Positions 45,347 to 58,202 are shown, counted from the stretch's first letter. The stretch is DNA of 64,000 bases from Siphonodentalium dalli (GCA_032622095.1 CP136061.1:22570991-22634990), one strand, 5' to 3'. Numbers and translations are program-made. The notes: generated by a model not told the origin, from the letters alone.

Positions 45347-46796
45347 CAACAAGTGTTTTGGTATATGATCTAGTGGTATTCTTTGCCGCGTATCCCATTA
45401 GAGTAGTACTGTATGAGCTGAATAGACAACCATGTTCAACAAACAACACATTTAGTAAAACTCTCTACCGCAAATCGACGACAAATGAGTTATGTATACG
45501 CAATTTTGATTGGCTACGCGCAATGTAATTAAACAGCGGACTTTATATGGAACCGAAAAACTTATTCAAGGTCAAGTCATAGAATGTAGTAAAGTCGGGT
45601 CTCGATTATTCTCAAACATTGAACAATAATAAAGTGCGTTCATTGATAGTCTGTTCACCATTGATTCGATTCCAAAACATATATGCAGTATGTACTACCA
45701 GCTGCCGCATGCACATCAAGAGAGATAATCCAATTGAATAGTCCCTCGCATCAGCGATGTGTGGAGTTGGGCAAATTTGTAGGCTTCTTCAACTGAGCAT
45801 GTAATATAATTATAACAAGCTGAGATGTACCTTCCTAAGTTCCTCTGTGTATTTTATAACTTCTATTTCTATACCGTGTACGTCATATAACAAATGGTAT
45901 GTTCTGTGGTACATGTGTTATAGACGGCCAACCGTCTCAGATTGCTGCCCCTGCGGAGACGACTATACACTATTTACGTAATTGTGGTTACTTATGCTTG
46001 TAGTGGACGCTGGCTCCTATGTTGCCACTGTATCACCTCATTTATACACGATACGTCATCTAGAGTATCCTCTGATAGAGACTTGTTGCATATTTGAGAG
46101 ATTGTCATATATGTATGTGTTATGGCAAGTCACTTTAATTCCTCAATAAAGTTGAAAAATATCGGTCAATCAATACCATTCATTTTAGAAAAATATTACA
46201 ATATAACTATATTAGTGGTGTTTATATGGTTTGAATGGTTTCGGAAATATTATCACCTCCAGTAAGATGCAGTTAATCTGGTAATATTATGATCGATGGG
46301 TGGAGTGATTAACAATATTAAATGTGATGGTGGTGTTTACATAGCTAATCCTCTTATGATGTTCCCTTCTGGTGAAGCAACTCTTCTACCATGTTATTGT
46401 TCGGTGATTGGTTTATTGTTGTATGATAAACAACAACAGATATGCCAGTATAATGATTAACTAACTGCTTTTATATCGATATGAAACGTTGTTCAAACCG
46501 CGAGTGTCGAAACATAAAACTCAATCAAGGTTGCAGAAAATGATACTATCAGGGATAACATTTGGCAAATTCTAACAGAATTTGGCAAAAAATATTTTCA
46601 TTTGGCAAAAGTAAATTCGGTACGTTATTCTGCTGATCACGTCGACTAAATTGGGTGCCGTATATTTATGTGGTTTCAACCACTCTGTAACGACCTTCCA
46701 TTTCTGCAATCAAAGTTTGATAGTTAGTCCAACCCTTAGATTAAGTCTCCTACATGCCCTTTGAATTTGGGAAATACAGGATGAAGCATCTCTTTC
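45347..46796. other. No recognisable gene
   Basis: No supported gene, RNA or repeat structure in this 1.4-kb stretch. Confidence 0.4.
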
Positions 46797-47344
46797 TCAG
46801 TCCAGCCTCTGTCGTGCAATGGGTTCAAACCTATTGTAGTAAACTGTTCTTTGCTCTTCGCCTGTGAACGGTGGTAGTTTAACAAATAATTGAATGTTAT
46901 TCATTGGGGATGGCAGTGATTGAACACTGTTATGAGACGTTTCGTCTTCACTGACACGGTTATTTGGCTGGAGAAGTGTCAAGGCACCCTTTCCCTACTC
47001 AGATATTAGTTGAGGCACACCTCCCAAAATTTCATCATGTATGACATTTAGGAAGGTCCTTCAGTAAGTCAGCAGAGATGGAGGCATTTTTATTTAGGAT
47101 TTCTCCTTCCGTCAAACCTTCAGTAATCACCCATATGAACGTCAAATGTTCACGAGCTCCCACGTATGTATATTTCACACATTTCTGTAGGGACAATCAA
47201 GTTTTTACGAAGTTCATGACGGCGGTTCGTCACTGATGGTGCATAGTCATTCACTAGGATGGGTATGAATGGATCCGCTTGATTCAAACCAGTTGCCAAA
47301 GGAAAAAACTCAACACTTGATGGATCAATTGCAATTTTTGGCAA
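46797..47344 (-). pseudogene. Possible retrotransposon gag-like remnant
   Basis: On the minus strand the peptide around VKLPPFTGEEQ and YYNRFEPIARQR (46797-46982) resembles the start of invertebrate LTR-retrotransposon gag proteins, where a 'lp.f.G' motif is followed by a W/Y..RFe segment. Upstream on the same strand, 47150-47344 is open with DPSSVEFFPLATG but was not recognised. The intervening frames hold stops, so any gene is broken. No protease, reverse transcriptase or LTR was seen. The assignment is a pattern match from memory. Confidence 0.4.
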
Positions 47345-47452
47345 CTGGTCCCTTTCAGATAATGAACGACGAGATAATTATTACGAATAGTTAGTTGTTT
47401 TCGCACGGTCCAAAAAACCTGTTCGCAGAATTGACGATTACGAGTAAGTTTG

Positions 47453-47546
47453 TGAGACAATCATGCTTGCCACTCGAAGTAAGGGAGACAATCATGCTTG
47501 CCACTCGAAGTAAGGGAGATAATCGTGCTTGCCACTCGAAGTAAGG
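47453..47546. repeat. 31-bp tandem repeat x 3
   Basis: acaatcatgcttgccactcg aagtaagggag, spaced 31 bp. Confidence 0.95.
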
Positions 47547-47727
47547 GGATTATTTTGTACTTGATTATGATGTTATGTCATAGCTTAGCGCTTTTTGTTT
47601 CACAAGATTATCGTGTTTCACGACGACGAATTCTATGACTGCCACTAATACACAAGAAAACCATAATCAGAAATGGTAACGCCCTCAAGATCAAACACGA
47701 AACAAATTAGGCGTTCATGCTGGAAGA

Positions 47728-47850
47728 TTAGATTAGATGTAATATTTATACAATAAATAATACAATATAATAATGCACTGGATACAAATGATTTCAAAAG
47801 GTCAGTCGTGCGGGAGTGGCTAAGCCATGTTAGGCTGTCTTCCTTTCGCC
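47728..47850 (-). repeat. Probable 3' tail of a retroelement
   Basis: attagattagatgtaatatt and then 'gggagtggctaagcc' and ttaggct parallel the layout at 7990-8110. Confidence 0.35.
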
Positions 47851-47977
47851 ATAATGGTCCAACAGATAGAGAGATCTAGTATCAGTAAGCAGAAGAATGT
47901 TAGAGCACGATAGAGGAAAGAAAGGATGAAGCCCATTCAAATAAAACGTGCTTTTGAGCGATTCTGGAGAAATAAAC

Positions 47978-48366
47978 TTAACCCTTTACACAACAGAAGG
48001 GCCCTGTGCCAATGCATTCTCTTATATATGCGAGTCGACCATAGGTCGCCTCGCATATATAAGAGAATGCATTGGCTTAACACATTAAAAATTGTTAAAG
48101 AATGTGAGAAAAAATGGTAAAAAGTGTTAAAAAAAGATTTTTTTAGGCCAATGCATTCTCTTATATATGCGAGGCGACCTATGGTCGACTCGCATATATA
48201 AGAGAATGCATTGGCACAGGGCATAACTGTAACTATCACAATGTGGTCAAGGAGCCGGTTCCAATGATATCCATATTTGTATGGTTCTATTGAGACAGAC
48301 CGAAGATATTTTAGGCTGTTGAAGCTTTATTTGGCCGGTTTTGGTCGGTTTGTTGGGTAAAGGTTC
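47978..48366. mobile_element. TTAA/CCCTTTA MITE with palindrome pair (copy D)
   Basis: Left end TTAACCCTTTACACAACAG at 47978. Palindromes at about 48007-48076 and 48148-48216 are followed by the unique arm. The right end TTGTTGGGTAAAGG runs into ttcattc, so the final TTAA is lost. From the second palindrome onward it is almost identical to copy C. Confidence 0.88.
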
Positions 48367-48520
48367 ATTCCCGCAAACACCAACACAGTTTTCAGCCAAT
48401 TTAGTATAACATTCTTATGTAAGGAAAGGGGATTCGTACGAGGAAAAGACAGCTAAATCGTTAAAATATTGTTACATAATGTCATACACATAATATATTG
48501 ACACAAAGAAAGAAGGGTGA

Positions 48521-49284
48521 GAAAATCAATCGCATTTAAAGTCATTGAAAATCATCTTAAAACATGTGCTAGTCAGAGACTTATAGCCAGAGAGATGGGA
48601 TTCGATAGGACATTGTGGAAAACACAAGCAGGAGAGTTGACCAAAAGAAAGTGGCAGAATTCTACATTCGTGAGAATGTGTCAAAACTGATGCCAGCAAA
48701 ACGATTTGCAATCAAAGCTGAGGCCGGGATATCTGCTTCAAATCCCAGATATGTCAACATTCGAATTGTTCAGAGCAGAAAATCATTCCTTCAAGATAGG
48801 GTTTTTTCTCTCTGGTTGCAGCTATTCGTCCAAAGAATGTTAAATTACTGAATAGACGCCATAGAGAATATTGTGATGTGTATGGATCTCTGGTATTACA
48901 GTTAAATTATGGATAAATTGTTACAAAATAAAAGCAAGAAGATTGGTAACGAAATAAATATTTATAATGTTATAACGTGTGGGGAAATCTAACAAGCGCA
49001 TATTCAATAAAAGCAAATACATCGAAGGGAATGTGTGAATTGTGTAAGGATACCAAACAAAAGATACAAACATATTACAGTGATCTGAACAAAGATAAGG
49101 ACATTTTCTGGAATAGGTGGGAAAGAGAAGAAGTCAATGGAAGGCGTATCCTCGTTACAAAGAAGGGATCAGTTGCGAGTTTGCTAAATGAATTCGTAGC
49201 AGACTGCCCATCCTGTACTGTCGCCAAACATATATTGAACGCACGTTGGCAACATCACATGTTCGATGGTAATATACTTATCGA
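48521..49284 (+). pseudogene. Frameshifted remnant of a dispersed invertebrate gene family
   Basis: Two + frames in different phases, 48615-48851 and 48977-49408, appear to be parts of one former protein. The first has EFYIRENVSKLMP. The second has CELC, KDIFWNRWER and an H-x6-WQHHMF segment near its end. I recall the same order (FY..ddiS...P, a Cys pair, then W..WER.. and Q...F) from a multicopy, mobile-element-like family seen in cnidarians and molluscs whose function is not established. Stops at about 48849-48960 and a phase change separate the parts. The tail of the second frame reads into an unrelated duplicated repeat at 49285. Confidence 0.4.
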
Positions 49285-49747
49285 CTTGGGGATTGGAACT
49301 TTGATACATACAGGTGTATCATGCACGATAATGCATGCACATTCTCACTCGGACCCCTGGGGAGGTGCGGTCGGCTGTTATTTTCGGTGCTTTTGCGTAC
49401 ATTCATAGAAAATGCAACAGCAGGGTATCTGTTAATATATTCACACCCGCTATGTACAGCTAGCGACTAGCCCCATCGCCCATGGATGCAGAGGGGTATT
49501 CGCTGCATGACATGACGCCCCTTTCCGCGGTCAAGCAGCTATAGGGGAGGTGCGGTCTGTTCCTTTTCGGATTTTGCGTATACCCGACGGAACCGGCCGC
49601 AAATTAGGGGTTAGGGGCTCAGGCTATCGACTTGGGGATTGGAACTTTGGTACATATACACATGTAGGTATATTCTGCATGGAAGTTCATGCCCCATTAT
49701 CTCGCTCGGACAACTGGGGAAGAGCGCACGGTGCAGTCGGCTTTTAG
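49285..49747. repeat. Direct duplication, about 115-120 bp units
   Basis: 'cgacttggggattggaactt' to 'ggtgcggtcggct' occurs at 49283-49380 and, diverged, at 49627-49745. The spacer 49400-49626 carries other partial words ('ggaggtgcggtc'). Confidence 0.8.
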
Positions 49748-50008
49748 TAGGACCCGTTACTGTTGCATATGACACACAATTATCTATATTTTTCGTGGGA
49801 TCTGGTGGGATTGTGTAAACAGTTCCGCATATAAACAGCAGAATTGTTCTAATTTGCCGGCCAAAATATTCTGCTGTTCTTGGTGTTAAAAATAGCACGA
49901 TATCTGGTTTATCCTAAACACCACCCACCGCCGATGGCACTGTGATTCCGTTGAAACCACACATCTGTGCATTTCTTATCTATAGGAGGATATTATTCAT
50001 TCGCAGCC

Positions 50009-50054
50009 ATGGATTCTAAGTTATTACTATTGGTGTTCTCGTGTGTGGTATTAT
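50009..50054 (+). CDS. Exon 1 of a paralog of the four-exon Cys-rich gene
   Basis: ATGGATTCTAAG encodes MDSKLLLLVFSCVVL plus one base, then donor gtaagtgtt at 50055. Length, phase, the MDSKL start and the Ser-Cys near the end match exon 1 at 15680. Outside the exon the DNA is unrelated, so the similarity reflects selection or common gene ancestry and not a recent segmental copy. The signal peptide is slightly more hydrophobic than in the first gene. Confidence 0.72.
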
Positions 50055-50379
50055 GTAAGTGTTCAAAACTTAAAAATTACTATAGTAAGCTGAATATATA
50101 CATGCTTCTCTTATATATGCATATCAGATACGTTTATTTTGGATTCTTCTATATAGGAAGTTAAACTTATTAGTCGAGTGAAGTCCATAGCTTGGTAGTA
50201 CCTTTATGTGCCTTCGGTGCAGTATCGTGTGTGACTAATTACTACCAACTTGTTAGCAATAACAGTTATTTTTTCTCTAATAATTATCAAAATCAAGCAG
50301 GTTATGAGTCAGAATCAGAAGCGACTAACGAAATCGGTTCTTTGTTAATATAAAGCTTTATGTTGTGTGCTGCTTTTAG

Positions 50380-50420
50380 CCTGTGCAAGACCCTCAGAAT
50401 GTGACTTGGTTCACAGCGGT
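50380..50420 (+). CDS. Partial exon 2 of the paralog
   Basis: Acceptor tgtgctgcttttag ends at 50379. Joining to the exon at 50009 restores frame and reads SCARPSECDLVHSG, with Cys at the eighth exon codon exactly as in the first gene (the EC-D step). After about 50420 the similarity stops and an AT-rich repeat begins ('acgctctttatgtttacc', also found at 2363), with an in-frame stop near 50470. Either the exon ends at the weak donor ggtaatatt or a repeat interrupts it. No exons 3-4 were found downstream, so this may be a broken or incomplete gene. Confidence 0.5.
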
Positions 50421-51081
50421 AATATTAATAACGCTCTTTATGTTTACCGTATTAGTAAACAAATATCATAATACGCTCTTTATTGTCCTATGATTTGAAA
50501 TAACCGGAACCGCTATATCGTTTTTCTGTTTCACAAGTATGCATTCGTGTGATTCGTGTATAAACTATTTTAAAATAGAAACGTAACAAAAGCAATCATT
50601 TAGTTTGATGTTAACCGTTTCTATTATAGATGGTTTTATCTCTTCACAGCAACATTTATGTATATTCCAGGGTGTAAAATATATATATCACATTTATGAA
50701 GGCACGGACTCAGTATGAGTGTTCATTGCTTCATATTTGTTTTACTGAGTGAGCGTGAATACATTCTCATTTCTTATCGGAATGGCACGTTGAGATGTCC
50801 CTCAAACCAGATATGTGAATCGAGGACAGGGACTTGGCTCGAGGGTCTCCGTTAAGAGGTGTCCACTTTGGGGAATTTCAACTGCACATAGTTCCATTTC
50901 CACCGCCACCTTGCACCTCAATCTGTCAATGCTCGGGCCTAATAGTCTATATATTCATAAATCATGGTTCTATACACCCGGTATGAGAACATTCAGATAT
51001 TTGAACCTGAAAATTGCATAAGTCCTAACATCTCGTGGTCCAACTCAGACAAATTCACACGGTTACGGTCAAGAGACCAGG
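50421..51081. other. No further exon recognised
   Basis: Downstream of the paralog's exon 2 I find no sequence resembling exons 3 or 4. A dispersed-element word occurs at 50428-50490. Confidence 0.45.
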
Positions 51082-51540
51082 TGGTTCGGCCCGGTGTGAG
51101 AAAAATTTGAAAAATAGACAAGAAAATCGCAAAATCCTAGCATCTAGACTGGCTTAAAGCTTTCCTAATGTTGGAAATTTCAAACCTCATACTCACCCTC
51201 AGGTTGGAAAATTCTCCAACTGATGACCATTTCAGTCCATAATTTTGACCAAATGTAGTAAAATATTATTTTCTTAAACTAATTAGATTTTTATTGGCCA
51301 CGACACTGACCATGGTTCGGCCCGGTGTGTGAAAATTTAGAAATCTGAACAAGAAAATCGCAAAATCCTAACATCTAAGACTAGCCTCAAGCCTTCCTAG
51401 AGTTGGAAAATTTCCAACTGATGAAATTCCAAGCTTTCCAAGTGTTGGAAATTTCCAATCTGACCCCCCCCCCCCCAGGTTGGAAAAGTTCCAACTGATG
51501 GCCAATTCAGTCCAAAATGTTGACCAAAAGTAGAAATATA
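51082..51540. repeat. 231-bp tandem duplication
   Basis: 'ggttcggcccggtgtg' through 'cgcaaaatcctaacatcta' and multiple 'ttggaaatttccaac' words occur from 51082 and again from 51313. Confidence 0.9.
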
Positions 51541-53200
51541 TGCAAATATTGGTCCAAAAACAACAAATCCCCCCCCCCCCCAATAAATTGTTTGAAGATC
51601 AAACTACAAGAACATTTTTAACCTACTGTTGGTGGGAAATTTCCAACTAATGTTGTGTCAGGTATGCAATTTCCAACTGTTGGAAATTTTGATCAAAGTT
51701 GGGGGGATGAGACACCCCCCAAACCCCAACCTGTCGCTACGTCCCTGATCGAGGACACCTATCTGGAAAACTTCGATCTACAAATTAATTGTCCCCCGAA
51801 AAAATATGTTTGGGGGACTATTGTAATCAGCCCCGTCCATCGACCGTCCGTGCTTCCGAGCGTCCGTAGTTATAACTCCAGTAATGATCATCCGATTTGA
51901 TTGAAACTTGGTATGTAGGTGTCTCAACCAAGAACACAGGTGCTCTGCAATTCTAGGTTTGATCCGATGTTCTTTTATGGAGTTATTTCCCTTTTTCAAC
52001 TTTTTTTTACTTAGAAAATTTCTCACTTTTTCGGTTTCCGGATGATATCTCAAGTTTGGATTCTTTAATTACAAATACAGTTTTTATGTGGACCAGTCAT
52101 ATCAAGATACAGGTTGAGTTCGAATTTGAGTTTGATCCGATGATTTTTCCTAGAGTTATGGACTTTTTTTTACTTAGAAAATTCAATTTTACTTCTTTTT
52201 TGTTTGGTTTCCGGATGATAACTCAAGTTTGGATCGTTTAATCAGGGGGAGGGGGGTCCGAAAACATTTGCAGGCCCGTATGCTGATTTTTGACTTTCGA
52301 CCCTTGTTGGGACCCACCCACCCCCGCGTCCAAATTTTTTTCCGTTTTCGGCAGTTTTTTCCGACCATTTTTTTACACCCATCCCCCTTTTAACACTAAA
52401 ACAGAGATTTGCGGGGGGAATTTCACTGTAAACAGTTGTATATGAATTTCTGTGCATAATATTAGTCATGGATGTGAACATTGACATGTAAATAGGAACA
52501 AGTCATTTTGGGGTTATTCGGTCAAAAAAAACTTGGCTGCCAGCAGCCATCTTGGATTTCAAAATTCAATCCATTAGCATGGGATACAGGCTATACTGTT
52601 TGTCTGATCATCATGAAATTTGTCATTTATGTTAATATTGACATATAGATGTGTTTTAAGCCAAACTCAGTGCAAAAACAGTCAAAAAGACTTGCAGGAA
52701 AAATATTTTTGAGTTGCGGAAAAAATTGTTTGTTGGTCCTATGGACCACCCACCCACCCCGGCATACGTGCCCGGAAAAAACTGTTCCCCCCCCCCTGGT
52801 TTAATTGGAAATTCTGTTTTTTTGTGGGTCTTTCATATCAAAATACAGGTCAAGTTCGAATTTGAGTTTGAACCAATGATTTTTCCCAGAGTTATGTGCC
52901 TTTCGACTTTGAAAAACATTTTTTATAATTTTCTGTATGAGGGTACCTTCATGGTGTAATCAACTCCTTCTGCAGTTTTGATCGTAGATATTTGAAATTT
53001 AAGAGTATTGTTACCCACATATTGGAGATGTGCAACATGTATATAGAATTATAGATGATGGAATATATTTTTTTTTACGGAATTATTAACCCTTTCGACT
53101 TGGAACATTTCAACATTGTTTTTAATTTCTTTAACAAAGCGGCATCGACTTGCTACGTTGTCGGGGGACACTGTGGTTGGCCGACCTTTTATATAAATTT
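51541..53200. repeat. Dispersed mollusc-type repeats
   Basis: Contains a ccgtccgtgc leader (51835-51870) and a twice-used block 'caagatacaggttgagttcg' / 'aatttgagtttga' (52100 and 52840). The tail 52950-53195 matches 43550-43780. Poly-C runs lie at 51464-51477 and 51570-51581. Nothing coding is supported. Confidence 0.65.
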
Positions 53201-53779
53201 AATTTCTAATTTGCTATGGCATTCATGGGACATGCAAATTTATTGGTTATTTTTAGAGCAGAAATCGGCGCGAAAGAGTTCGGAGAAGAAGGAGAACTCT
53301 ATTTTGTAAGAAATAACGGAAAAATTCAGCTAAGAGATTTGCCGTGAATTACGATCCAAATAAATCACTGTAATGTGCCTTTATAGAGAAATAATGTACA
53401 CATTTTCAGATTTATCCATATGTTATTCACAAAATAGCTATTTGTCATCTTGAAATCGGGATAATACAAATTATGTTTATTGTTATTGTTGTAACTGTGG
53501 CTATTTTGAGGCTCCAAATTTGGAAAGAGTAATACGATGGGTCGATAAATACATAAAATCCTCATGTACAGACTTTTTATATAGTCTAAGAAGTTGAAGT
53601 TATAGCAAATTTCCAAGTGTTTTAAATATTTCTTTCATAACTTAGACGGAAAATCATTTGAGATCTTGATCACACGCTGTATTTCGTTTACGTCCGGATA
53701 TTCGCATAGCGTGAACATGATTAAGTGTATTGATACGAGACGAAACGCATTAACGGTTTGTCTCAATCCTATTGTTTTT
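53201..53779. other. No recognisable gene
   Basis: No supported feature. Confidence 0.4.
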
Positions 53780-54330
53780 AGCTCACCTGAGACAAAGTCT
53801 CCGGTGGAGCTATAGTCATCACTCCTCGTCCGTCGTCCGTCCGTCCGTCCGTCTGTCCGTCTGTCCGTCAACTTTTTAAAAAACATCTTCTCCTCTTAAA
53901 CCATCATACCGAATTGTTTCATATTTGGTGTGTATGTTCCCTAGGTGACTCTCATTCAGATTTGTTCAAATGAGGTCACTGGGTCAAATAGTTGCGAAAC
54001 AAGGGCCATAACTCTATTCCTCCATAGTAATTCTTACAACAACTTCTTGTCCATAACCATTGGGCCAATTTAGCTAATATTTGGTATGGAGAGTCCTTGG
54101 GTGACTGGTGTTTAGATTTGTTCAAATGAGGTCACCCGGTCAATTAGTTGAGAAACCAGGGCCATAACTCATAGTGATTCTTACAATGACTTCTTCTAAA
54201 AAAATATTTGGCCGATTTAGCTTATATTTGGTACAGAGATACCTTGGGTGACTGGGGTTCAGATTTGTTCAAATGGGGTCACTGGGTCAAATAGGGCAGA
54301 GCCAGGGACATAACTTTAAAAACAAAAAAT
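53780..54330. repeat. Tandem dispersed repeat (tccgtccg leader plus about 180-bp units)
   Basis: A cgtccgtccgtccgtctgtc leader at 53830-53870 is followed by three units containing 'cagatttgttcaaatg', 'aggtcactgggtcaaatag' and 'agggccataactc'. The same family occurs at 56140-57130. Confidence 0.85.
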
Positions 54331-54945
54331 TAAATTTTTGCATTTTTACATTTAATTTTTGTTTAGGACACATCACAGCCTCAAATTTCTTACCTAGATT
54401 TTTCTTAGCATGTGCTTCATCTGTATGGATTTTGGTATTGTTTATTTAACCCCTTCCACTCTTGTTTTGATATAGAATTCATCCAAGACAGGATTACTCA
54501 AATATTTTTCATCTGATCAACACCAAATTTGTTATATGAATTTTTGACACTTATATACAGATCAAGTTAAAATATGGGTTTGATCCGATATATTTTAACA
54601 GAGTTATGGCCCTTTATAATTCACACCCCTTTGCTATGCACTATTAATTTTTAAGAGGACACTCAAGCCTGTATTATTGAAAAAGCCAATTTATCATAGT
54701 GTGGTCACCCGATCCTCTTGCTGAATACTGCTTGCTTCAGACCAGTTTACCATCTGTCATTACAAGACATATATATCTGTAAAGGTACAGGTCATTAATT
54801 ATATAAACTGGCCAGATGACATGTATTATTCTAATCTAAACATATCTGTAGCAATTTAACAACAAACTGGTGCTTCCATTCAATGTTAGGTGATGACTGA
54901 CATTCAATGATACTGTGAATGGCTTTGATTTCTTCAAGTCTGGAA
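54331..54945. other. No recognisable gene
   Basis: Contains dispersed-repeat words ('agagttatggccctttata') but no gene. Confidence 0.4.
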
Positions 54946-56010
54946 ATAGTGTGTCTGACATTTACATAGTGAGGTCCCCAGATGGTGAATTTAGTGTTGC
55001 TAACCCATACAGCATGCTAGCATCACCAAATACACCCGCCAGGGACCTAATTCTGCTTAGTCCTCATCTTCTGGGAAGTATCCTAAGTATCAAATTGACA
55101 GTTTGATTTAGTCACTTTTTCCACCTGTTCAGTTTCAATGTCCCCCTAATTTGCAGAAGATAAAATGCATAATTGAGGTGCTCAATGGGTGTGTATCACC
55201 AACTTCAACTGTAGGACTTCATTGATTTAGTAACTTTTTTCCACCTGTTCAGTTTCAATGTCCCCCTAATTTGCAGAAGATAAAATGCATAATTGAGGTG
55301 CTCAATGGGTGTGTATCACCAACTTCAACTGTAGGACTTCAATCTGTTCCTTGGTTTTATTGGCCATTGAGGCCTAATCAGATTGAGGATGAATTTGGTG
55401 ATGCTAGCCTGCCTTACAGAATATTGTCATTAAATCCACATTTTTGGGACCTAATTCTGCAAATGTCAGACATACTAAATTCAGGTTTGGCCATTTCATA
55501 TTATTGTTTTAATCACCAATTATCCAGATGAAATCATACGACTAATATTCAAAGAAAAATGGGGGGGGGGGGGGGGGTATATATTGGATTAAATTTGTCT
55601 TCTATCTGGCATTTGCAGAATGAGTTCCCCAGAGGGTGAATTTAGTTATGCTACCCTGCACAGCAGTCTAGCATCACCAAATACACTAGCCAGGGTCCTC
55701 ATTCTGCTTAGGCCTCATCTTCTGGGAAGTATATAGGCACTTAAATTGACATTTTTACTTACTTTAGCCCTTCTGTTTAGTTTCTATATCCCCTAATTTG
55801 TGAATATAAAATGCATAATTGAGGTGCCCAATGGGTGCACATCACCAACTTTAACTGGAGAACTTCAATCTAATGCTATGTCTCCCATAGCAGTTGAGGC
55901 CTACACAGAATGAGGTCCCCAGAGGGTGAATTTGGTGATGCTAGCCCGCATTGCAGGATTGTGTCATTAAATTCACCCTTTGGGGACCTCATTCTGCAAA
56001 TGTCAGCCAA
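54946..56010. mobile_element. Cluster of GAGGTCCCC palindromic MITEs and linking duplications
   Basis: Palindromic units or arms lie at about 54967-55075, 55375-55465, 55615-55715 and 55905-56010. Each is built on gaggtccccagagggtgaat. A linker ('ccacctgttcagtttcaatg') is tandemly duplicated at 55117 and 55237 with a third relative near 55765. A G run of about 17 lies at 55561. Confidence 0.8.
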
Positions 56011-56094
56011 TTTGTTCAGGCCTGTCTGTTCGAATATTATGTTCTTAACCACCAGTATCCAGTTGAACTCATTATACCCTGATTTTGCAAAGAA

Positions 56095-57130
56095 AACTTG
56101 GGGGGGGGGGGGGGTATATTGGATTGAATTTGTCAGTCTCTATGTCAGACTGTTCTCCCATCCATCCATCTGTCATTATGTCTCTATCCGTCCATCAATT
56201 GTTTTCTTCTCCAGATACATATTAAAGACCAAATGGGTTTATATATTTAGGTGTGGATGTCCCCCAGGTGACTCACATTCAGATTTGTTCAAATGAGTTC
56301 ATCAGGTCAAATAGGTGAGAAGTCAGGGCCATAACTCTTTCCTTCCATAGTAATTCTTAAAACAATTTCTTCTCCAGAACAATCTGGACTATTTAGATTA
56401 TGTTTGGTATGGATGGTCCTTCGGTGACTGGGGTTTAGATTTTTTCAGATTTGGGGTCATTTTAGGAAAATCAGTTCAGTTCAACTCTTAAAATCTAATG
56501 TCTGAAATTACCAAATGAATGGATCTCATGGATGGGGATTCACGTTTGTTCAAATAGGGGCGGAGATAAGAGATTGAATTACCAACCAGCCACCCTACAC
56601 GTGCTCCGGTGGAGCTATAGTCGTCACTCCTCGTCCATCCATCGTCTGTCCGTCCATCCGTCCGACAACAATTATTTGAACATCTTCTCCTCTGGAACCA
56701 TAAGACCAAATGGGTTCATATTTGGTGTGGATGTTCCTTAGGTGATTCTCATTCAGATTTGTTCAAATGCGGTCACTGGGTCAAATAGTTGCGAAGCCAG
56801 GGCCATAACTCTTTCCCACCATAGTAATTCTTTTAAACATCTTCAGAACAATAAGACCGAATGGTTTCATATTTGGTGTGGATGTTCCCTAGGTGACTCA
56901 CATTCAGATTTGTTCAAATGAGTTCACTTGAAATAGTTGCGAAGCCAGGGCCATAACTCTTTCCCTCCATAGTATTCTTAAAGTGACTTCTTCTCAAATA
57001 CCATCAGGCTATATGGGTTCATATTTGGTATGGAGGATCCTTGGGTGACTGGGGTTCAGATTTGTTCAAATCAGGTCACTGGGTCAAATGTGGGCGGGGC
57101 CAGGGACATAACTCCAAATGTTTTGTTTTA
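56095..57130. repeat. Dispersed repeat family, second cluster
   Basis: Units with 'tttggtgtggatgttcc', 'cagatttgttcaaatg' and 'ccagggccataactctttcc' are repeated about five times, with a cgtccatccatcgtctgtcc leader at 56630-56665. Same family as 53780-54330. Confidence 0.85.
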
Positions 57131-58202
57131 GATTTAACTCTTTAGATATCTACTTCTTTTAAAGTGATTATGAAAAGTTCTGACTGTTGTGGTCTCCAGT
57201 GTCCCAGTCTTATCAGTCTTTGCAGTCTGGTGAGCGACCCCACAGTCATTGACTGTCTTGTTATTTACTTTATCGCTTGTTTTCACTTGACTTGACCTTT
57301 ACTCGATTAACAGTTGTAATATTAGCGACTTACATTGAATCATCATTGAAACCGAGTCATCTGATAAATGAATATGCTATTGTGAAACTCATATTTTTGG
57401 AATGCCAGGTAGTTTGAAGTGTTATCCGGGTACAGTGTGACACATCTTGTTGTCCCTACACGACCATGCGTATATGATCTTTTACCCGTGTTAAGTGTGT
57501 GGGTACCTGAGTCAGGCGGACTTTATACTACACATACATCATCATTACATTCAGATATTTGTTCTGTGTGCTTTTAATATGTAACGTAATTGACTGTGAG
57601 ATATCCGGGGTGAGGTGGTGATATTCACAATAGTGTCGGCAGTCCTATCAGCTATCTCCCCGGCGTTGCTACGTGCTAATCAATTGGAATCCAAATTAGC
57701 ACTGGTGTAGCTCAATTAGCTAAACTACGTAAACGTAATCCTGTAACTGAGTTATTGCAGATGGCATGTAACATTAGTTCTTTAAATTACAACGGACCTG
57801 AAATTCCATGGCTTCGACTAGATTAACCACGCAGCAATGAAAACATCGCCCCCATATATAGTTAACCATTTCTGTACTAAACAATAATTGTATTTGTCCC
57901 CACATCCGGTTGTAACTAGCAATCTGATTGGTTACAACGCCACGTTAAATCACCATGTCCCCCATCACCATTGTCAGTGGGGTATAAGAGAACGTGCGCA
58001 AAACATCGGGGGTATATGAGCACGTGAAACATCGGGGGTATATGAATGACCCTTGAACTGGCAGTTTCCTCCAATCGTGACGTTGCTGTCGCACGCCGAA
58101 TTTGACGTCACCTGACGCCGGATCCTTAGGTCAGCTACTGAATTATTCTTATTGGTGTGAATTAATCGGATAACCTATGAAAAACACACTTAAATTGAGG
58201 AG
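57131..58202. other. No recognisable gene
   Basis: 'acatcgggggtatatga' is repeated near 58000 and 58030. Nothing coding was recognised. Confidence 0.4.

Noticed and set aside
47999..48222. Frames of 60-100 codons through the palindrome pairs (also at 1468, 12427 and 22536)
   Set aside because: The same short peptide recurs because the palindrome is repeated. It is MITE sequence.
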